From Steroidobacteraceae bacterium (lineage in GTDB: Bacteria > Pseudomonadota > Gammaproteobacteria > Steroidobacterales > Steroidobacteraceae): DNA of 64,000 nt. Position 1 is the first letter of the stretch; the number at the start of each line of letters is the position of its first letter. Shown here one piece after another: positions 52,548-62,435 of this stretch. Position numbers and translations under genes: made by a program. A model generated the notes under the pieces. That model worked only from the letters and a program-made list of their open reading frames with translations, was not told where the DNA came from and ran no database searches. The DNA lies in NCBI GenBank assembly GCA_019187185.1, contig JABAQU010000002.1, positions 124,001-188,000 on the forward strand. The letters are read 5' to 3'.

Positions 52548-54616
52548 GCTGCCGGTTCGTCCTGGCCGTAATTGCGAGCGCGGGCGCCTCGGCCGGAAAC
52601 GTCGAGGGACTCCAGGAGCTGACGATCACCGCCACGCGCCAGGCCGTGCCGCTGATCGACATCCCCGCGAGCCTCGGCGTCGTCGACGCGAGCGCACTCG
52701 CACTGACGGGCGCCACCCATTACGCCGAGTCGGTCAACCGGGTCGCCGGTGTGTATGTGCAGCGCGGCAGCGGCGAGGAAAGCCTCGTCGCGATCCGCTC
52801 GCCGGTGCTCACGGGCGCGGGCGCCTGCGGCGCGTTCCTCGCAGCCGAGGACGGGCTCGCCATTCGCCCGGTCGGCTTCTGCAACGCGAACGACCTGTTC
52901 GAAGTGAATACGGAACAGGCACGGGGCATCGAGCTCTACCGCGGGCCCGGCCCCGCGATCTACGGCGCGAGCGCCGTGCACGGGATCCTCAATGTGCGCA
53001 CGCCTGCCGTCGCGCAGCTGCCGCGCATCGGCATCGGCCTCGAGGGTGGCCCGTACGACTACCGCCGCGCGCGTCTCGCGCTCGGCGCGCAGCGCGGGTC
53101 GCGCGGCTTTGGTGCCTATGGCATCGCGACGCACGACGGCGGCTTTCGCGCCTCATCGGGTTACGACGAGGGCAAGCTGAACCTGCTTTTCGACGATACC
53201 GCAATGGCCGGCGGCCTGCTGCGGGTGCGTGCCGCCGGCACGGTGCTGAACCAGGAAACGGCCGGGTACGTCCGCGGGTTCGAGGCCTACCGCGACCGCT
53301 CGCTCGTGCGCTCGAACGACGACCCCGAAGCGTTCCGCAACGCGTGGAGCACGCGCGGCTCGGCGATCTGGTCCCGCGAACCGTGCGAGGAATGCAACGA
53401 CGAACTGCACGTGATCGCGCGGCGTTCGCAGATGCGCTTCCTGCAGCATTTCCTGCTCGGCAAGCCGCTCGAGGAGAACGCGCAGACGAGCCTGCTCGCC
53501 GGTGCCTCGCTGGGCCGGCCGCTGTCGGCGCACTGGCACTGGCGTGCGGGTCTCGATGCCGAGTACTCGCAATCGGCCTTGCGCGAATCGCAGGCGCTGC
53601 CCACGACCGACGGCTCGCCCGCGGCCAATGCCATCCGTCCGGCGGGCCTGCACTACGACTACCGCGTGAAGGGCGCGACAGCCGGAGGCTATGCCACCCT
53701 CGCCCTGCGGCCCGACGAGCGCTGGACGATCGAGGGGGCGCTGCGCGTCGAAGCGACCCGTTACGACTACGACAACCGCATGCTCGCGGGCAACACCGAC
53801 GATCACGGCGTGCCGTGCGGCGCGAACGGTTGTCTCTACAGCCGCCCGGCGGATCGCCGCGACGAGTTCGACAATGTCGCGCCGAAACTCGACGTGATGT
53901 ATGCGCCGGCCGCGGGGCAGCGGCTGTACCTCAGCTGGTCGCGGGGATTTCGCCCGCCGGAGCAGACCGAGCTGTACCGGTTGCAGCGCCAGCAGGACAT
54001 CGCGGATCTTGGCGCCGAGGAACTGCAGGGCGGCGAGCTCGGCTGGCGGGGAGAAGCGACGCATTACACCTGGTCGATCGCCGCGTTCGCGCTCGAGAAG
54101 CGCCACCTCATCGTGCGCGACAGCAGCGGCTTCAACGTGAACGGCGGCCGCACGACCCATCGCGGCTTCGAGTACGAGCTTTCGTGGCAACCCTCGCCGG
54201 CGTGGCATTTGGCCGCCGCGGGCAGCGTCGCGTGGCATCGCTACGCCTTCAGTGCCGCAATCGAAGGCGGCGAAACGATCCGCAACGGCAACGACATCGA
54301 CACCGCGCCCCGCAACCTGCACGCGCTGCGCATCGGCTGGTCGCCACGCGCGGCGATCACCGCGGAACTCGAGGTGCTCGATGTCGGGCGGTACTGGCTC
54401 GATGCGTCGAACACGCACGCCTATGCCGGACACACGCTCCTCAACCTGCGTGCGAGCTGGGCGCCCGCCCCGCAGTGGCGGCTGTCGCTGCGCGCACTCA
54501 ACCTGGCGGATACGGCCTATGCGGATCGCGCGGACTTTGCGTTTGGTCAATACCGGTACTTTCCCGGGCGCGCGCGCGCGGCGTTCGTCGAAGTAGAGTA
54601 TCGGGTTGCGCCGTAG
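52544..54616 (+). CDS. TonB-dependent receptor with unclear start codon
   Basis: Outer-membrane receptor of about 690 residues: signal-like FVLAVIASAGASAG, TonB-box-like LQELTITATRQ, plug (VRSEV-like region IELYRGPGPAIYGASAVHGI) and a barrel with external Cys pairs (CEEC, PCGANGC). The start is unclear. No ATG, GTG or TTG precedes the signal peptide closely; CTG at 52544 overlaps the PQQ gene stop (CTGA). An ATG at 52391 would overlap that gene by 157 bases and give a 52-residue extension. It is coupled to the dehydrogenase gene and may import its substrate or PQQ. The final strand ends in VEYRVAP, not Phe. Confidence 0.85.
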   Translation: MSCRFVLAVIASAGASAGNVEGLQELTITATRQAVPLIDIPASLGVVDASALALTGATHYAESVNRVAGVYVQRGSGEESLVAIRSPVLTGAGACGAFLAAEDGLAIRPVGFCNANDLFEVNTEQARGIELYRGPGPAIYGASAVHGILNVRTPAVAQLPRIGIGLEGGPYDYRRARLALGAQRGSRGFGAYGIATHDGGFRASSGYDEGKLNLLFDDTAMAGGLLRVRAAGTVLNQETAGYVRGFEAYRDRSLVRSNDDPEAFRNAWSTRGSAIWSREPCEECNDELHVIARRSQMRFLQHFLLGKPLEENAQTSLLAGASLGRPLSAHWHWRAGLDAEYSQSALRESQALPTTDGSPAANAIRPAGLHYDYRVKGATAGGYATLALRPDERWTIEGALRVEATRYDYDNRMLAGNTDDHGVPCGANGCLYSRPADRRDEFDNVAPKLDVMYAPAAGQRLYLSWSRGFRPPEQTELYRLQRQQDIADLGAEELQGGELGWRGEATHYTWSIAAFALEKRHLIVRDSSGFNVNGGRTTHRGFEYELSWQPSPAWHLAAAGSVAWHRYAFSAAIEGGETIRNGNDIDTAPRNLHALRIGWSPRAAITAELEVLDVGRYWLDASNTHAYAGHTLLNLRASWAPAPQWRLSLRALNLADTAYADRADFAFGQYRYFPGRARAAFVEVEYRVAP

Positions 54617-54782
54617 AAACCGCGTGGCCGCGGCGCGCCGTCAATGCGCGCCACGCAGCGCCGCACCGAATCGTCGACGGCGACGCCGGGGTTTGTCCTG
54701 TACGTCGGCGGTGCTTTGGTGCAAGCTGCGAAGTTGCGCGCAACCAGTCTCGCGCGCCACATTCCATCGACCAGGAGCCAAC

Positions 54783-55331
54783 ATGAAGATTCGTACATCG
54801 GGCATGATGCTGTCGGCTGCATTGGCAGCCCTTCTCCTTGCGCAGGGCTGCGCAAAGAAAGAGCCGGCGCAGGCGACGACGGCAGCGAGCGCCCCCGAAG
54901 CTGCCGCGGCGCCGGCTGCGGCGACCACCGAGGCAACCTCCCAGACGACTGCGGAAGCGGCCGCCGCGCCCGCCGCCGAAGCGCCTGCGGCATCAACCGG
55001 CGCCGCGCCGGCGGGAGCCCCCGCGACTGCGGACCTCGCGGCCGGCGAGAAGGTCTACAAGACCTACTGCATGACCTGCCACGGCACGACCGGCAAGGGC
55101 GACGGTCCTGCGTCGGCGGCCCTGAACCCGAAGCCGGCGGACTTCGCCGACAACAAGTTCAAGTACGACGTCGACGGCAACGGCGCGGCGGGTGATGTCG
55201 ACGACATCAAGGCCATCGTTCACGACGGTGCCGCCAAGCACGGCGGCTCACCGCTGATGACGCCCTGGCCGATGCTCAAGCCGGACCAGTTGCAGGCGGT
55301 CGCCGAATACGTGAAGTCGCTGCACGGCTGA
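54783..55331 (+). CDS. Lipoprotein cytochrome c
   Basis: Protein of 182 residues: lipobox LAQGC, an Ala/Pro/Thr-rich linker of about 60 residues, then a class I cytochrome c domain with one haem motif CMTCH in KTYCMTCHGTTGKGDGPAS, and the sixth-ligand Met in GSPLMTPWPML. AGGAG lies about eight bases before the ATG. The linker would let the haem domain swing between partners. It is a likely electron acceptor for the PQQ dehydrogenase. The 166 bases before it show nothing clear. Confidence 0.9.
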   Translation: MKIRTSGMMLSAALAALLLAQGCAKKEPAQATTAASAPEAAAAPAAATTEATSQTTAEAAAAPAAEAPAASTGAAPAGAPATADLAAGEKVYKTYCMTCHGTTGKGDGPASAALNPKPADFADNKFKYDVDGNGAAGDVDDIKAIVHDGAAKHGGSPLMTPWPMLKPDQLQAVAEYVKSLHG

Positions 55332-55352
55332 ACGAACCGATCGACGACACTG

Positions 55353-55380
55353 GCCGCAGCCGCCTCAGCGCGGCTGCGGC
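55353..55380. terminator. Hairpin between convergent cytochrome and RND genes
   Basis: An 11-base stem (CCGCAGCCGC / GCGGCTGCGG plus one more pair) with a six-base loop. It lies 21 bases after the cytochrome stop codon and overlaps the end of the RND gene. Likely terminator for the plus-strand operon; there is no T-tract. Confidence 0.5.
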
Positions 55381-58300
55381 TCCGGGCCGGGCAGCGCCAG
55401 GTCGCCCTCGCCCGTCCGGCGGGCCTGGTGATTCGTGCCGATCACGAGATACACGGCCGGCACGACGAACAGCGTGAACAGCGTGCCGATCGACAGGCCG
55501 GTGAAGATCACGAGGCCCATGCTGTGGCGGCCGGCCGCGCCGGCGCCTGCCGCCGCCACCAGCGGCACGACACCCAGCACCATGGCGAGTGTCGTCATCA
55601 GGATGGGGCGCAGGCGGACCACGGCGGCCTCCTCGATGGCCGCGCGCTTGCCGTACCCCTGCTGCCGCTGCAGATCGTTGGCGAATTCCACCATCAGGAT
55701 GCCGTGCTTGCTGATGAGTCCGACCAGCGTCACGAGGCCCACTTCGGTGTAGATGTTGAGCGTCGCCAGCCCGAGGTTGATGAACAGCAACGCACCGAAG
55801 GTCGCCATCGGCACCGCGACCAGTATCACGAGCGGATCGCGGAAACTCTCGAACTGCGCGGAGAGCGCGAGGAACACGATGACGATCGCGAACAGCAGCG
55901 TGAGCAGGAAGCCGCTGGACTCCTGGATGTACTGGCGTGACTGGCCCGCGAAGTCGGCGCTGTAACCCGTGGGCGCCACCTCCCGCAATGCATCCTGCAT
56001 GAAGGTGAGCGCGCTCCCGAGCGACACGCTGGGCGCGATCACGCCCGAAATCGTCGCCGAGTTCAGCTGCTGGAAATGGTTGATCGATTCCGGCACTGTC
56101 TGGTACGTGAGGCGCGCGACGGTGGAGGCCGGGATCATCTCGCCGCCCGGCGTCCTGATGTAGTAGTTGTCGAGCTGTGCCGGATTCAGGCGGTCCACCT
56201 GCGCCACCTGCGAGATCACGCGATAGGCGCGCCCGGAAATCGAGAAGTAGTTGACGTAGTTGCCACCCAGCGCGGCCGACAGCGCCGCGCCCACGCTCTG
56301 TTGTGTCAGGCCGAGCGCCGACACCTTGTCGCGATCGAGCATCACGGTTGCCTGCGGCTGGTCGATCTTCAGATCGCTGTTGGTGAAAAAGAACATGCCG
56401 GACGCCTGCGCCTTCGCCTGCACCTGCTCGGCGACGTCGTGCAGGCTCTGCAAGGGGTCGGTGGTCTTGATCACGAACTGCACCGGCATGCCGAACGCGC
56501 CGGGCAGCGGCGGGAACTGGAAGACGGCCATGCGGGCGCCGGCGATGTCGCCGAGCGGCGCCTGCAGGGCCTGCTGGATCTGCGACGCACTGCGATCGCG
56601 CTCTTCCCACGGCGTCAGCATGATGCCGGTAAAGCCCTGATTGACGGCCCCCATGCCCGTGAACTGGAACGTGTGCGTGAACTCGGGCAGCGACTTCGCG
56701 GCGTCGAAGACCTGCCCCGAATAGGTTGCCATCTGGGTGATGGTGGCGTTCGGCGGCCCTTGCGTCTGCACCAGCACGATGCCCTGGTCTTCCTGCGGCG
56801 CGAGCTCCGACTTGGCGGTCATGAACAGGTAGACATTGCCGGCGAGGATCAGCGCGCCGAACACGATGGCCACGGCCCGCGTATCCAGCGACGCGTGCAG
56901 CAGGCCCCGGTAGCGATCGCGCAGGTAGTCCGAAACACGATCGATGCGCCTGACCAGGGGCCGCTCGTGATCGGATCCGCGCAGCACGCTCGAGCACAGC
57001 ATTGGCGAGAGTGTCAGTGCGACGATCGCCGAGACGACGACGGCCGCCGCGAGCGTGAACGCAAACTCGGTGAACAGCGCGCCGGTCAGTCCGCCCTGGA
57101 AACCGATCGGCACGTAGACGGCAATCAGCACGACGGTCATCGCGACGATCGGGGCGGCGAGTTCGCGCGCGGCGAGCAGCGCTGCCTCGACCGGCGAGCG
57201 CGCGTCCTTCATGTGCCGGTCCGCATTCTCGACGACGATGATCGCGTCGTCGACCACGAGACCGATCGCCAGCACGAGCGCGAGCAGCGTCAGCAGGTTG
57301 ACCGAGTAGCCGAGGAACTGCATCGCCACGAACGCGCCGATCAGCGACAGCGGCATGGCCAGCACCGGAATCAGCACCGACCGCAGCGTGCCGAGGAAGA
57401 GGAAAATCACGACGGTGACTATGACGAGCGTCTCGACCAGCGTCTTCACCACCTCCGCGATCGAGGCGCGAATGAAGTCGGTACCGTCATAGTCGATCGA
57501 TGCGGTCAATCCGGCGGGCATTTGCGCCTGGATCGCCGGGAACACCTTGCGCACCCCGGCGATGACGTCGAGGACATTGGCGTCCGGCGCGGCGTTGATG
57601 CCGATCGCGACGGTGGGCTGCCCGTCGAACGCGAAGATCGAGTTGTAGTTTTCCGCCCCCAGCGTGACGTCGGCGACATCCCGCAGGCGCGTGATATCGG
57701 CGCCGCGCGACTTCACGACGAGATTCCTGAACTCGTCCACGCTGTGCAGGTCGGTGGCCGCCGCCAGGTTGACGCTGACCATCTGACCCTTGGTCGTGCC
57801 GATCGCCGAGAGGTAATTGTTGGCGGCGAGCGCCTGGTTGACTTCGCTCGCGGTGACCCCGTGTGCGGCCATCTTCACCGGATCGAGCCAGGCGCGCAGC
57901 GCGAAGGTGCGCCCGCCCAGGATCTCCGCGCGCTGCACGCCCTCGACGGCGTTCAGCTGCGGCTGCACGACGCGCGTCAGGTAGTCGGTGATCTGGTTGG
58001 TCGGCAGGGTCGTGGAAGTGAACCCGAGGAACATCGAGGCGATCTGGTCGCCTGTCTGCAGCGTGATGACCGGCTGCTGCGCGGCCTGCGGCAGGCGGTT
58101 CCTGACGGAATTGACGAGCGCGGAGATCTCGGTGAGCGCCTTGTTGCCGTCGTAGTTGAGGCGCAGCGTCGCGGTGATCTGCGAGGTCCCCTGGGTACTC
58201 GACGAAGTCACGTAATCGATGCCCTGGGCCTGGGAAATCGCCTGTTCCAGCGGCTGCGTGATGAAGCCCGCCATGGTCTGCGCGTCCGCGCCGAAATAGA

Positions 58301-58448
58301 CCGTCTGCACGGCGATCGTCGCGTTCTGCGTCTTCGGGTACTGGCGGATCGGCAGCGAAGTCAGGGCATTCACGCCCAGCACCAGGATCAGGAGGCTGAC
58401 CGTGGCGGCGAGCACCGGGCGCTCGATGAACAGGTCGGTGAACTTCAC
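55365..58448 (-). CDS. RND multidrug efflux permease (HAE1 family)
   Basis: Inner-membrane drug:proton antiporter of 1027 residues, the normal length. It has the N-terminal FTDLFIERPVLAATVSLLIL, the proton-relay Asp pair in GLVVDDAIIVVENADRHM, and 12 hydrophobic segments in two halves with large periplasmic loops, as in AcrB. It is closest in look to the MexK/VexF-like group. It lies 37 bases after the fusion-protein gene. Substrates are unknown. Confidence 0.94.
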   Translation of the reverse strand: MKFTDLFIERPVLAATVSLLILVLGVNALTSLPIRQYPKTQNATIAVQTVYFGADAQTMAGFITQPLEQAISQAQGIDYVTSSSTQGTSQITATLRLNYDGNKALTEISALVNSVRNRLPQAAQQPVITLQTGDQIASMFLGFTSTTLPTNQITDYLTRVVQPQLNAVEGVQRAEILGGRTFALRAWLDPVKMAAHGVTASEVNQALAANNYLSAIGTTKGQMVSVNLAAATDLHSVDEFRNLVVKSRGADITRLRDVADVTLGAENYNSIFAFDGQPTVAIGINAAPDANVLDVIAGVRKVFPAIQAQMPAGLTASIDYDGTDFIRASIAEVVKTLVETLVIVTVVIFLFLGTLRSVLIPVLAMPLSLIGAFVAMQFLGYSVNLLTLLALVLAIGLVVDDAIIVVENADRHMKDARSPVEAALLAARELAAPIVAMTVVLIAVYVPIGFQGGLTGALFTEFAFTLAAAVVVSAIVALTLSPMLCSSVLRGSDHERPLVRRIDRVSDYLRDRYRGLLHASLDTRAVAIVFGALILAGNVYLFMTAKSELAPQEDQGIVLVQTQGPPNATITQMATYSGQVFDAAKSLPEFTHTFQFTGMGAVNQGFTGIMLTPWEERDRSASQIQQALQAPLGDIAGARMAVFQFPPLPGAFGMPVQFVIKTTDPLQSLHDVAEQVQAKAQASGMFFFTNSDLKIDQPQATVMLDRDKVSALGLTQQSVGAALSAALGGNYVNYFSISGRAYRVISQVAQVDRLNPAQLDNYYIRTPGGEMIPASTVARLTYQTVPESINHFQQLNSATISGVIAPSVSLGSALTFMQDALREVAPTGYSADFAGQSRQYIQESSGFLLTLLFAIVIVFLALSAQFESFRDPLVILVAVPMATFGALLFINLGLATLNIYTEVGLVTLVGLISKHGILMVEFANDLQRQQGYGKRAAIEEAAVVRLRPILMTTLAMVLGVVPLVAAAGAGAAGRHSMGLVIFTGLSIGTLFTLFVVPAVYLVIGTNHQARRTGEGDLALPGPEPQPR

Positions 58449-58485
58449 GGCGAGATCCCGCGGTCCCGCTCCCGGCGCCGCGGCC

Positions 58486-59628
58486 TCATTGCTCCACCGG
58501 ACGCGGATTCGGGTCGAACGCCGGCTGGACCGTGTTGTTGATCTTCACCGGCGTGCCGTTTTTCAGCTTCAGCTGGCCGCTCACGACGATCACGTCGCCC
58601 GCCTCGATGCCCGACAGCACCGCAACCTGGTCGCCGCGGGTCGGCCCCACGGTCACGACGACCTGCTCGACATGCGGCGGCGTGCCGTCCCGTACGACGA
58701 ACACCGTATCACCGTACGGGGCATACGAGATCGCGGTCTGCGGCAACGTGAGATGACGCTGCTCGCCGCCGCTCGGCACGGCCACCCTGACGAACATGCC
58801 CGGCATCAGGCGCTCGTCGGGATTGGCCACAGTCGCCTCGACACGGAGATTGCGGGTCTCGACGTCGACTTTCGGATCGAGTGCGCTGACCGTGCCGGCA
58901 AATACGGTCCCGGGATACGCATCGGTCGTGACTTCCACCTTGTCACCGACATGCAGCTGGCCGAGGGACACCTGCGGCACCGTGAAATCGACGTACACCG
59001 AAGCGAGATTCTGCAGGGTCGTCACCACATCGCCGGAATTGAGGTAGAGCCCGGGGTTCACGGCAATGACGCCGATGCGCCCGGAGAATGGCGCGCGCAG
59101 TGTTTTCCTCGCCACCAGGGCCGCCTGCGCAGCGGCCTGCGCCTCTGCGGTCTTCAGGTTCGCCATGTCGGTGTCGTGCTGCGCAGGACTGATCGCCTGT
59201 GCGGCGAGTTGCTGCTGCGAGCGTTCTGCCGTCAGCTTCGCGAGCTGCGCACTCGCCTGCAGCGCAGCGAGCGTGGCGCGGTCCTGCGCGTCGACCAGCT
59301 TCATCAGCACCTGACCCTCACGGACCCGGGAGCCCGAACGCGCATCGACGCGCTCGACGAGCCCGGCGATGTCGAGGGCGAGATCGACACCGTGCACGGC
59401 ACGCACGTTGCCGACTGCCTCGAGTCGCGGTTGCCACTGCTGGTAGGCGGCAACCATCGTGGCCACTGTCTGCGGCGGGCTGCCCATGGACTTCATGGCC
59501 CGGCCGATCATGATGCCCTTGAAGGTGTTGAAACCGACCAGCAGCGCCAACACCGCCAGGACGATCGCAATCGTGACGATCAGGCGCTTGCGCTGGTCCG
59601 GCGCGGCGATGGGTTCGTTCTCGTTCAT
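58486..59628 (-). CDS. RND membrane-fusion protein
   Basis: Periplasmic adaptor of 380 residues. It has one N-terminal membrane helix (LIVTIAIVLAVLALLVGF) instead of a lipobox, a short alpha-hairpin between lipoyl halves (VREGQVLMKLVDAQDRATLA ... RKTLRAPFSGRIGVIAVNPG) and a beta-barrel domain. It links the RND permease and outer-membrane factor. Its ATG overlaps the outer-membrane factor stop codon (ATGA). Confidence 0.94.
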   Translation of the reverse strand: MNENEPIAAPDQRKRLIVTIAIVLAVLALLVGFNTFKGIMIGRAMKSMGSPPQTVATMVAAYQQWQPRLEAVGNVRAVHGVDLALDIAGLVERVDARSGSRVREGQVLMKLVDAQDRATLAALQASAQLAKLTAERSQQQLAAQAISPAQHDTDMANLKTAEAQAAAQAALVARKTLRAPFSGRIGVIAVNPGLYLNSGDVVTTLQNLASVYVDFTVPQVSLGQLHVGDKVEVTTDAYPGTVFAGTVSALDPKVDVETRNLRVEATVANPDERLMPGMFVRVAVPSGGEQRHLTLPQTAISYAPYGDTVFVVRDGTPPHVEQVVVTVGPTRGDQVAVLSGIEAGDVIVVSGQLKLKNGTPVKINNTVQPAFDPNPRPVEQ

Positions 59629-61130
59629 TGGGCCTCGGCGGAAAGTTCACCCTGCCACCCGTCACCACCCAATGCGGTGTAGAGCGCGGCAGTATCGGCG
59701 AGCCGCGATGCGCGCGCCTGGATCAGTGCGATGCGTGATTCCTGGAACTGCTGTTCGGCGGCGAGCAGGGCGAGGTAGCCGGTGGCGCCGACGCGGTACT
59801 GCGTACGGGTGAGCGACAGGAGCTGCTCCGCATCGCGTGCGGCGGTGGCCTGTGCCTCGAGCGATCGCGCGTCGTACTCGAGCGCCTGCAGTGAATCGGC
59901 CACGTTGCGAAAGGCGGTCAACACGACCTGCTGCCAGTCGGCGCTCGCCTGCTCCATCGCCGCCTGTGCCGCACGCCTTCGATGCCGCAGTTCGCCGCCG
60001 TGAAACAGTGGCTGCAGGAGGCTCGCCCCCACTGACCATGCGCCCGTTCCCGCCGCAAAGAGCTCGTCTGCGTGCAGTGCCGACGAGCCCGCGCTGGCGG
60101 ACAGCGAGACCTGCGGCAGCATCCCGGCGGTCGCGACCCCGACCTGCGCGGTGGCCGCGTGCAGCGTCGCCGCGGCCGCACGAATGTCGGGCCGCCGCGC
60201 CACCAGCGTCGAAGGCAGGCTCACCGGGACATCCACGGGCAGCGTGACGTCATCGAGCGAGACCGGCTGCAGTTCGAGCTGCGCCGGTGTCACCCCGAGA
60301 TAGGTCGCGAGCTGGTTGCGGATTGACGCAAGCTGCTGTTCGAGCGGTGCCAGCGACGCCTGGGTGCGGGACAATTGCGAGCGAACGGCGAGCGTGTCGG
60401 CCAGCGACTTCGCGCCGATCGCCTGCTGTTTCTGCGCGATGGCGAGCTCCTCCTGCAGCGATGCGACGATCAGCCCGGTCGCGTTCACCTGTTCCCGCAA
60501 CGAGGCCTCCTGCAGCGATGCGGCAATGACATTCGCCGCCAGCGCGAGGTAAGTGGCGTCGAGCTGCGCACGCTGCAGGTCGGCCTGGGCCTGCAGGGCC
60601 TCGACGCTCCGGCGCACGCCGCCGAAAATGTCGAGCACGTAACCCACGTCGACGCCGACGTTGTAGACGGTCAACGGCCCGGCACTGCCCGAGGCTGCAC
60701 CCGCACGCACCGACGCGCCCTTCTCCCGCGTGGCGCCGGCACTCGCATCCACCGAGGGAAACCGCGCACCGCCCGCAGCCGCCGCGGTCTCCTCCGCCTG
60801 CCGGAGCGCGGCGCGGGCCGATGCGATGGTCGGACTGTGTGTCAGCGCCAGCTCGACTCGGCGGTCGAGTTCCGCGTTGCCGAACGTCGTCCACCAGCGC
60901 TGCGGAACGTCGTGGCCTGCGAGAAAGCGCTGCGCATCGCCGCCCGCCGCGACGGTCTGCGGCGGCAGTGGCAATGGCGTATAGCGATCGACATCGGGCG
61001 CTTGCGGCGCCCGGAAGTCCGGCCCCGCCGCGCATCCCGCGAGCGCGCAAAGCGCCATCGTCGCCGCGGCGCGCGTCACGGCGCAGCGCAAAGGTCGTTC
61101 ATGGCATGGCACGGTGCAATCGTTGCACAT
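59625..61130 (-). CDS. RND outer-membrane factor lipoprotein (NodT/OprM family)
   Basis: TolC-like outer-membrane channel of about 501 residues. The lipobox is ALAGC and mature start AAGPDFRAPQAP, followed by the OprM signature WWTTFGNAELDRRVELAL and two efflux-protein repeats of long helices. The start is probably ATG 61130, but it has a weak ribosome-binding site and gives an odd Cys-rich leader (CNDCTVPCHERPLRC); ATG 61058 would give a short leader. It is the first gene of the pump operon, divergent from the gene at 61235. No regulator gene lies next to it. Confidence 0.92.
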   Translation of the reverse strand: MCNDCTVPCHERPLRCAVTRAAATMALCALAGCAAGPDFRAPQAPDVDRYTPLPLPPQTVAAGGDAQRFLAGHDVPQRWWTTFGNAELDRRVELALTHSPTIASARAALRQAEETAAAAGGARFPSVDASAGATREKGASVRAGAASGSAGPLTVYNVGVDVGYVLDIFGGVRRSVEALQAQADLQRAQLDATYLALAANVIAASLQEASLREQVNATGLIVASLQEELAIAQKQQAIGAKSLADTLAVRSQLSRTQASLAPLEQQLASIRNQLATYLGVTPAQLELQPVSLDDVTLPVDVPVSLPSTLVARRPDIRAAAATLHAATAQVGVATAGMLPQVSLSASAGSSALHADELFAAGTGAWSVGASLLQPLFHGGELRHRRRAAQAAMEQASADWQQVVLTAFRNVADSLQALEYDARSLEAQATAARDAEQLLSLTRTQYRVGATGYLALLAAEQQFQESRIALIQARASRLADTAALYTALGGDGWQGELSAEAQ

Positions 61131-61234
61131 GGCTTCGCCGCGACTCAAGGATCGAAACGATTTCACCGCACCATGGTCCAACACTCCGGCGTGCTTGCGC
61201 ACGGTCGGGAGTCCGACACGTGGAAGCAGTTCCC

Positions 61235-61756
61235 ATGCGTCTGCGCTGTGCGTCGGCCGTGGTCATGTTCGTGTCGGCCGGTTGCGCCACCGCATCTCCT
61301 TATCGGGTGGTCGAGACCCGGCCGCTCGACACGCGTGTCGTCGTGAGCCCCGCGCAGGGACAGAGCGCAGAGCAGCTCGACCGGGATCGCCATGAATGCC
61401 ACCTGTGGGCCGTGCGACAAAGCCGCTTCGACCCGAGCGCACCCGGCGTGCCGGCGGCCTATCGCGTGCGAGTGGAGCCATCGGTGCCACCGGGTTCTGC
61501 CACGGCCGCAGGAGCGCTCACCGGGGCATTGTTCGGTGCCGCGGTGGCGTCGCCGCACGATACCGGCGCCGGCGCCATCGTCAGTGCGATCGCCGGCGCC
61601 GCTGCCGGTGCCGCGGCGGACGCGGGCAACGCCGAAGCCGTCCGTCACGCGCAGGCGCGTGCCGACAGTTACGCCACCCGCTACGCAAGCGCCGGCAACG
61701 ACTACCGTCGCGCGATCAGCGCCTGTCTCGCGGGGCGCGGCTACGCGATCAGCTGA
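61235..61756 (+). CDS. Glycine-zipper lipoprotein with a C-terminal Cys-pair domain
   Basis: Lipoprotein of 173 residues (VSAGC17). Its soluble part has an ECHLWAVRQSRFDPSAPG motif with Cys55, then an Ala/Gly-rich glycine-zipper helix pair (GALTGALFGAAVASP, AIVSAIAGAAAGAAAD) and ends YRRAISACLAGRGYAIS with Cys164. The Cys at either end may form a disulfide. GGAAG lies nine bases before the ATG. The next gene's protein shares the same Cys motifs, so both belong to one envelope protein pair. Confidence 0.75.
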   Translation: MRLRCASAVVMFVSAGCATASPYRVVETRPLDTRVVVSPAQGQSAEQLDRDRHECHLWAVRQSRFDPSAPGVPAAYRVRVEPSVPPGSATAAGALTGALFGAAVASPHDTGAGAIVSAIAGAAAGAAADAGNAEAVRHAQARADSYATRYASAGNDYRRAISACLAGRGYAIS

Positions 61757-61768
61757 CGGAGAAACGCC

Positions 61769-62428
61769 ATGACAAGGATGCACGCCGGGATTCTCGTGAC
61801 AGCCGCTGCCCTCGCGTTCTCGCTGGGCACTGCGCTCGCGGCGCCGCCGCGAGCGCACGACACGCAAGGCCGGCAGTTCGACGCGCGCCACGGCCACGAC
61901 CGCTACTACCCGCCGCGCGGCGCCCTCGTGCCCGCGTTGCCGGACGGCTACCGCCACTATCGGCACGGCGGCAGCAGCTACTTCATGCAGGGCGGCGTCT
62001 GGTATGCACCGCGCGGCCCGCGCTTCGTCGTGGTCGCTCCGCCGGTGGGTCTCTTCGTCGGCGTGTTGCCGATGTTCCACACGACACTGTGGTTCGGCGG
62101 CATCCCCTACTATTACGCCGACGACGTGTATTACCGCTGGCGCCCCGACCTCGGCGGCTACGCCGTCGTGGATCCGCCCGGCACCGAGGACAGCACACCT
62201 CCGCCCACCGGCACAGACGATCTCTTCGTGTACCCGAAGAACGGCCAGTCGCAGGCACAGCAATCGGCAGATCGCTACGAGTGCCACTCCTGGGCGCGTG
62301 GCCAGACCGGCTTCGATCCGACCGAACCGCGGGGTGGCGTGCCGGCTTCCGAGACCGCCTCGCGCCGCTCGGACTACCTGCGGGCCATGACCGCGTGCCT
62401 CGAGGCCCGCGGCTACAGCGTGCGCTGA
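61769..62428 (+). CDS. Exported DUF6515-like protein with the same Cys-pair domain
   Basis: Protein of 219 residues: signal peptide (TAAALAFSLGTALA), an aromatic/Gly-rich middle (YRHYRHGGSSYFMQGGVWYA, GIPYYYADDVYYRW) of DUF6515 type, then ECHSWARGQTGFDPTEP with Cys172 and a tail YLRAMTACLEARGYSVR with Cys210. These last two blocks match the preceding protein. It lies 12 bases after that gene, with GGAG before the ATG. It ends seven bases from the convergent UrcA gene. Function unknown. Confidence 0.78.
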   Translation: MTRMHAGILVTAAALAFSLGTALAAPPRAHDTQGRQFDARHGHDRYYPPRGALVPALPDGYRHYRHGGSSYFMQGGVWYAPRGPRFVVVAPPVGLFVGVLPMFHTTLWFGGIPYYYADDVYYRWRPDLGGYAVVDPPGTEDSTPPPTGTDDLFVYPKNGQSQAQQSADRYECHSWARGQTGFDPTEPRGGVPASETASRRSDYLRAMTACLEARGYSVR

Positions 62429-62435
62429 CAGGCGC

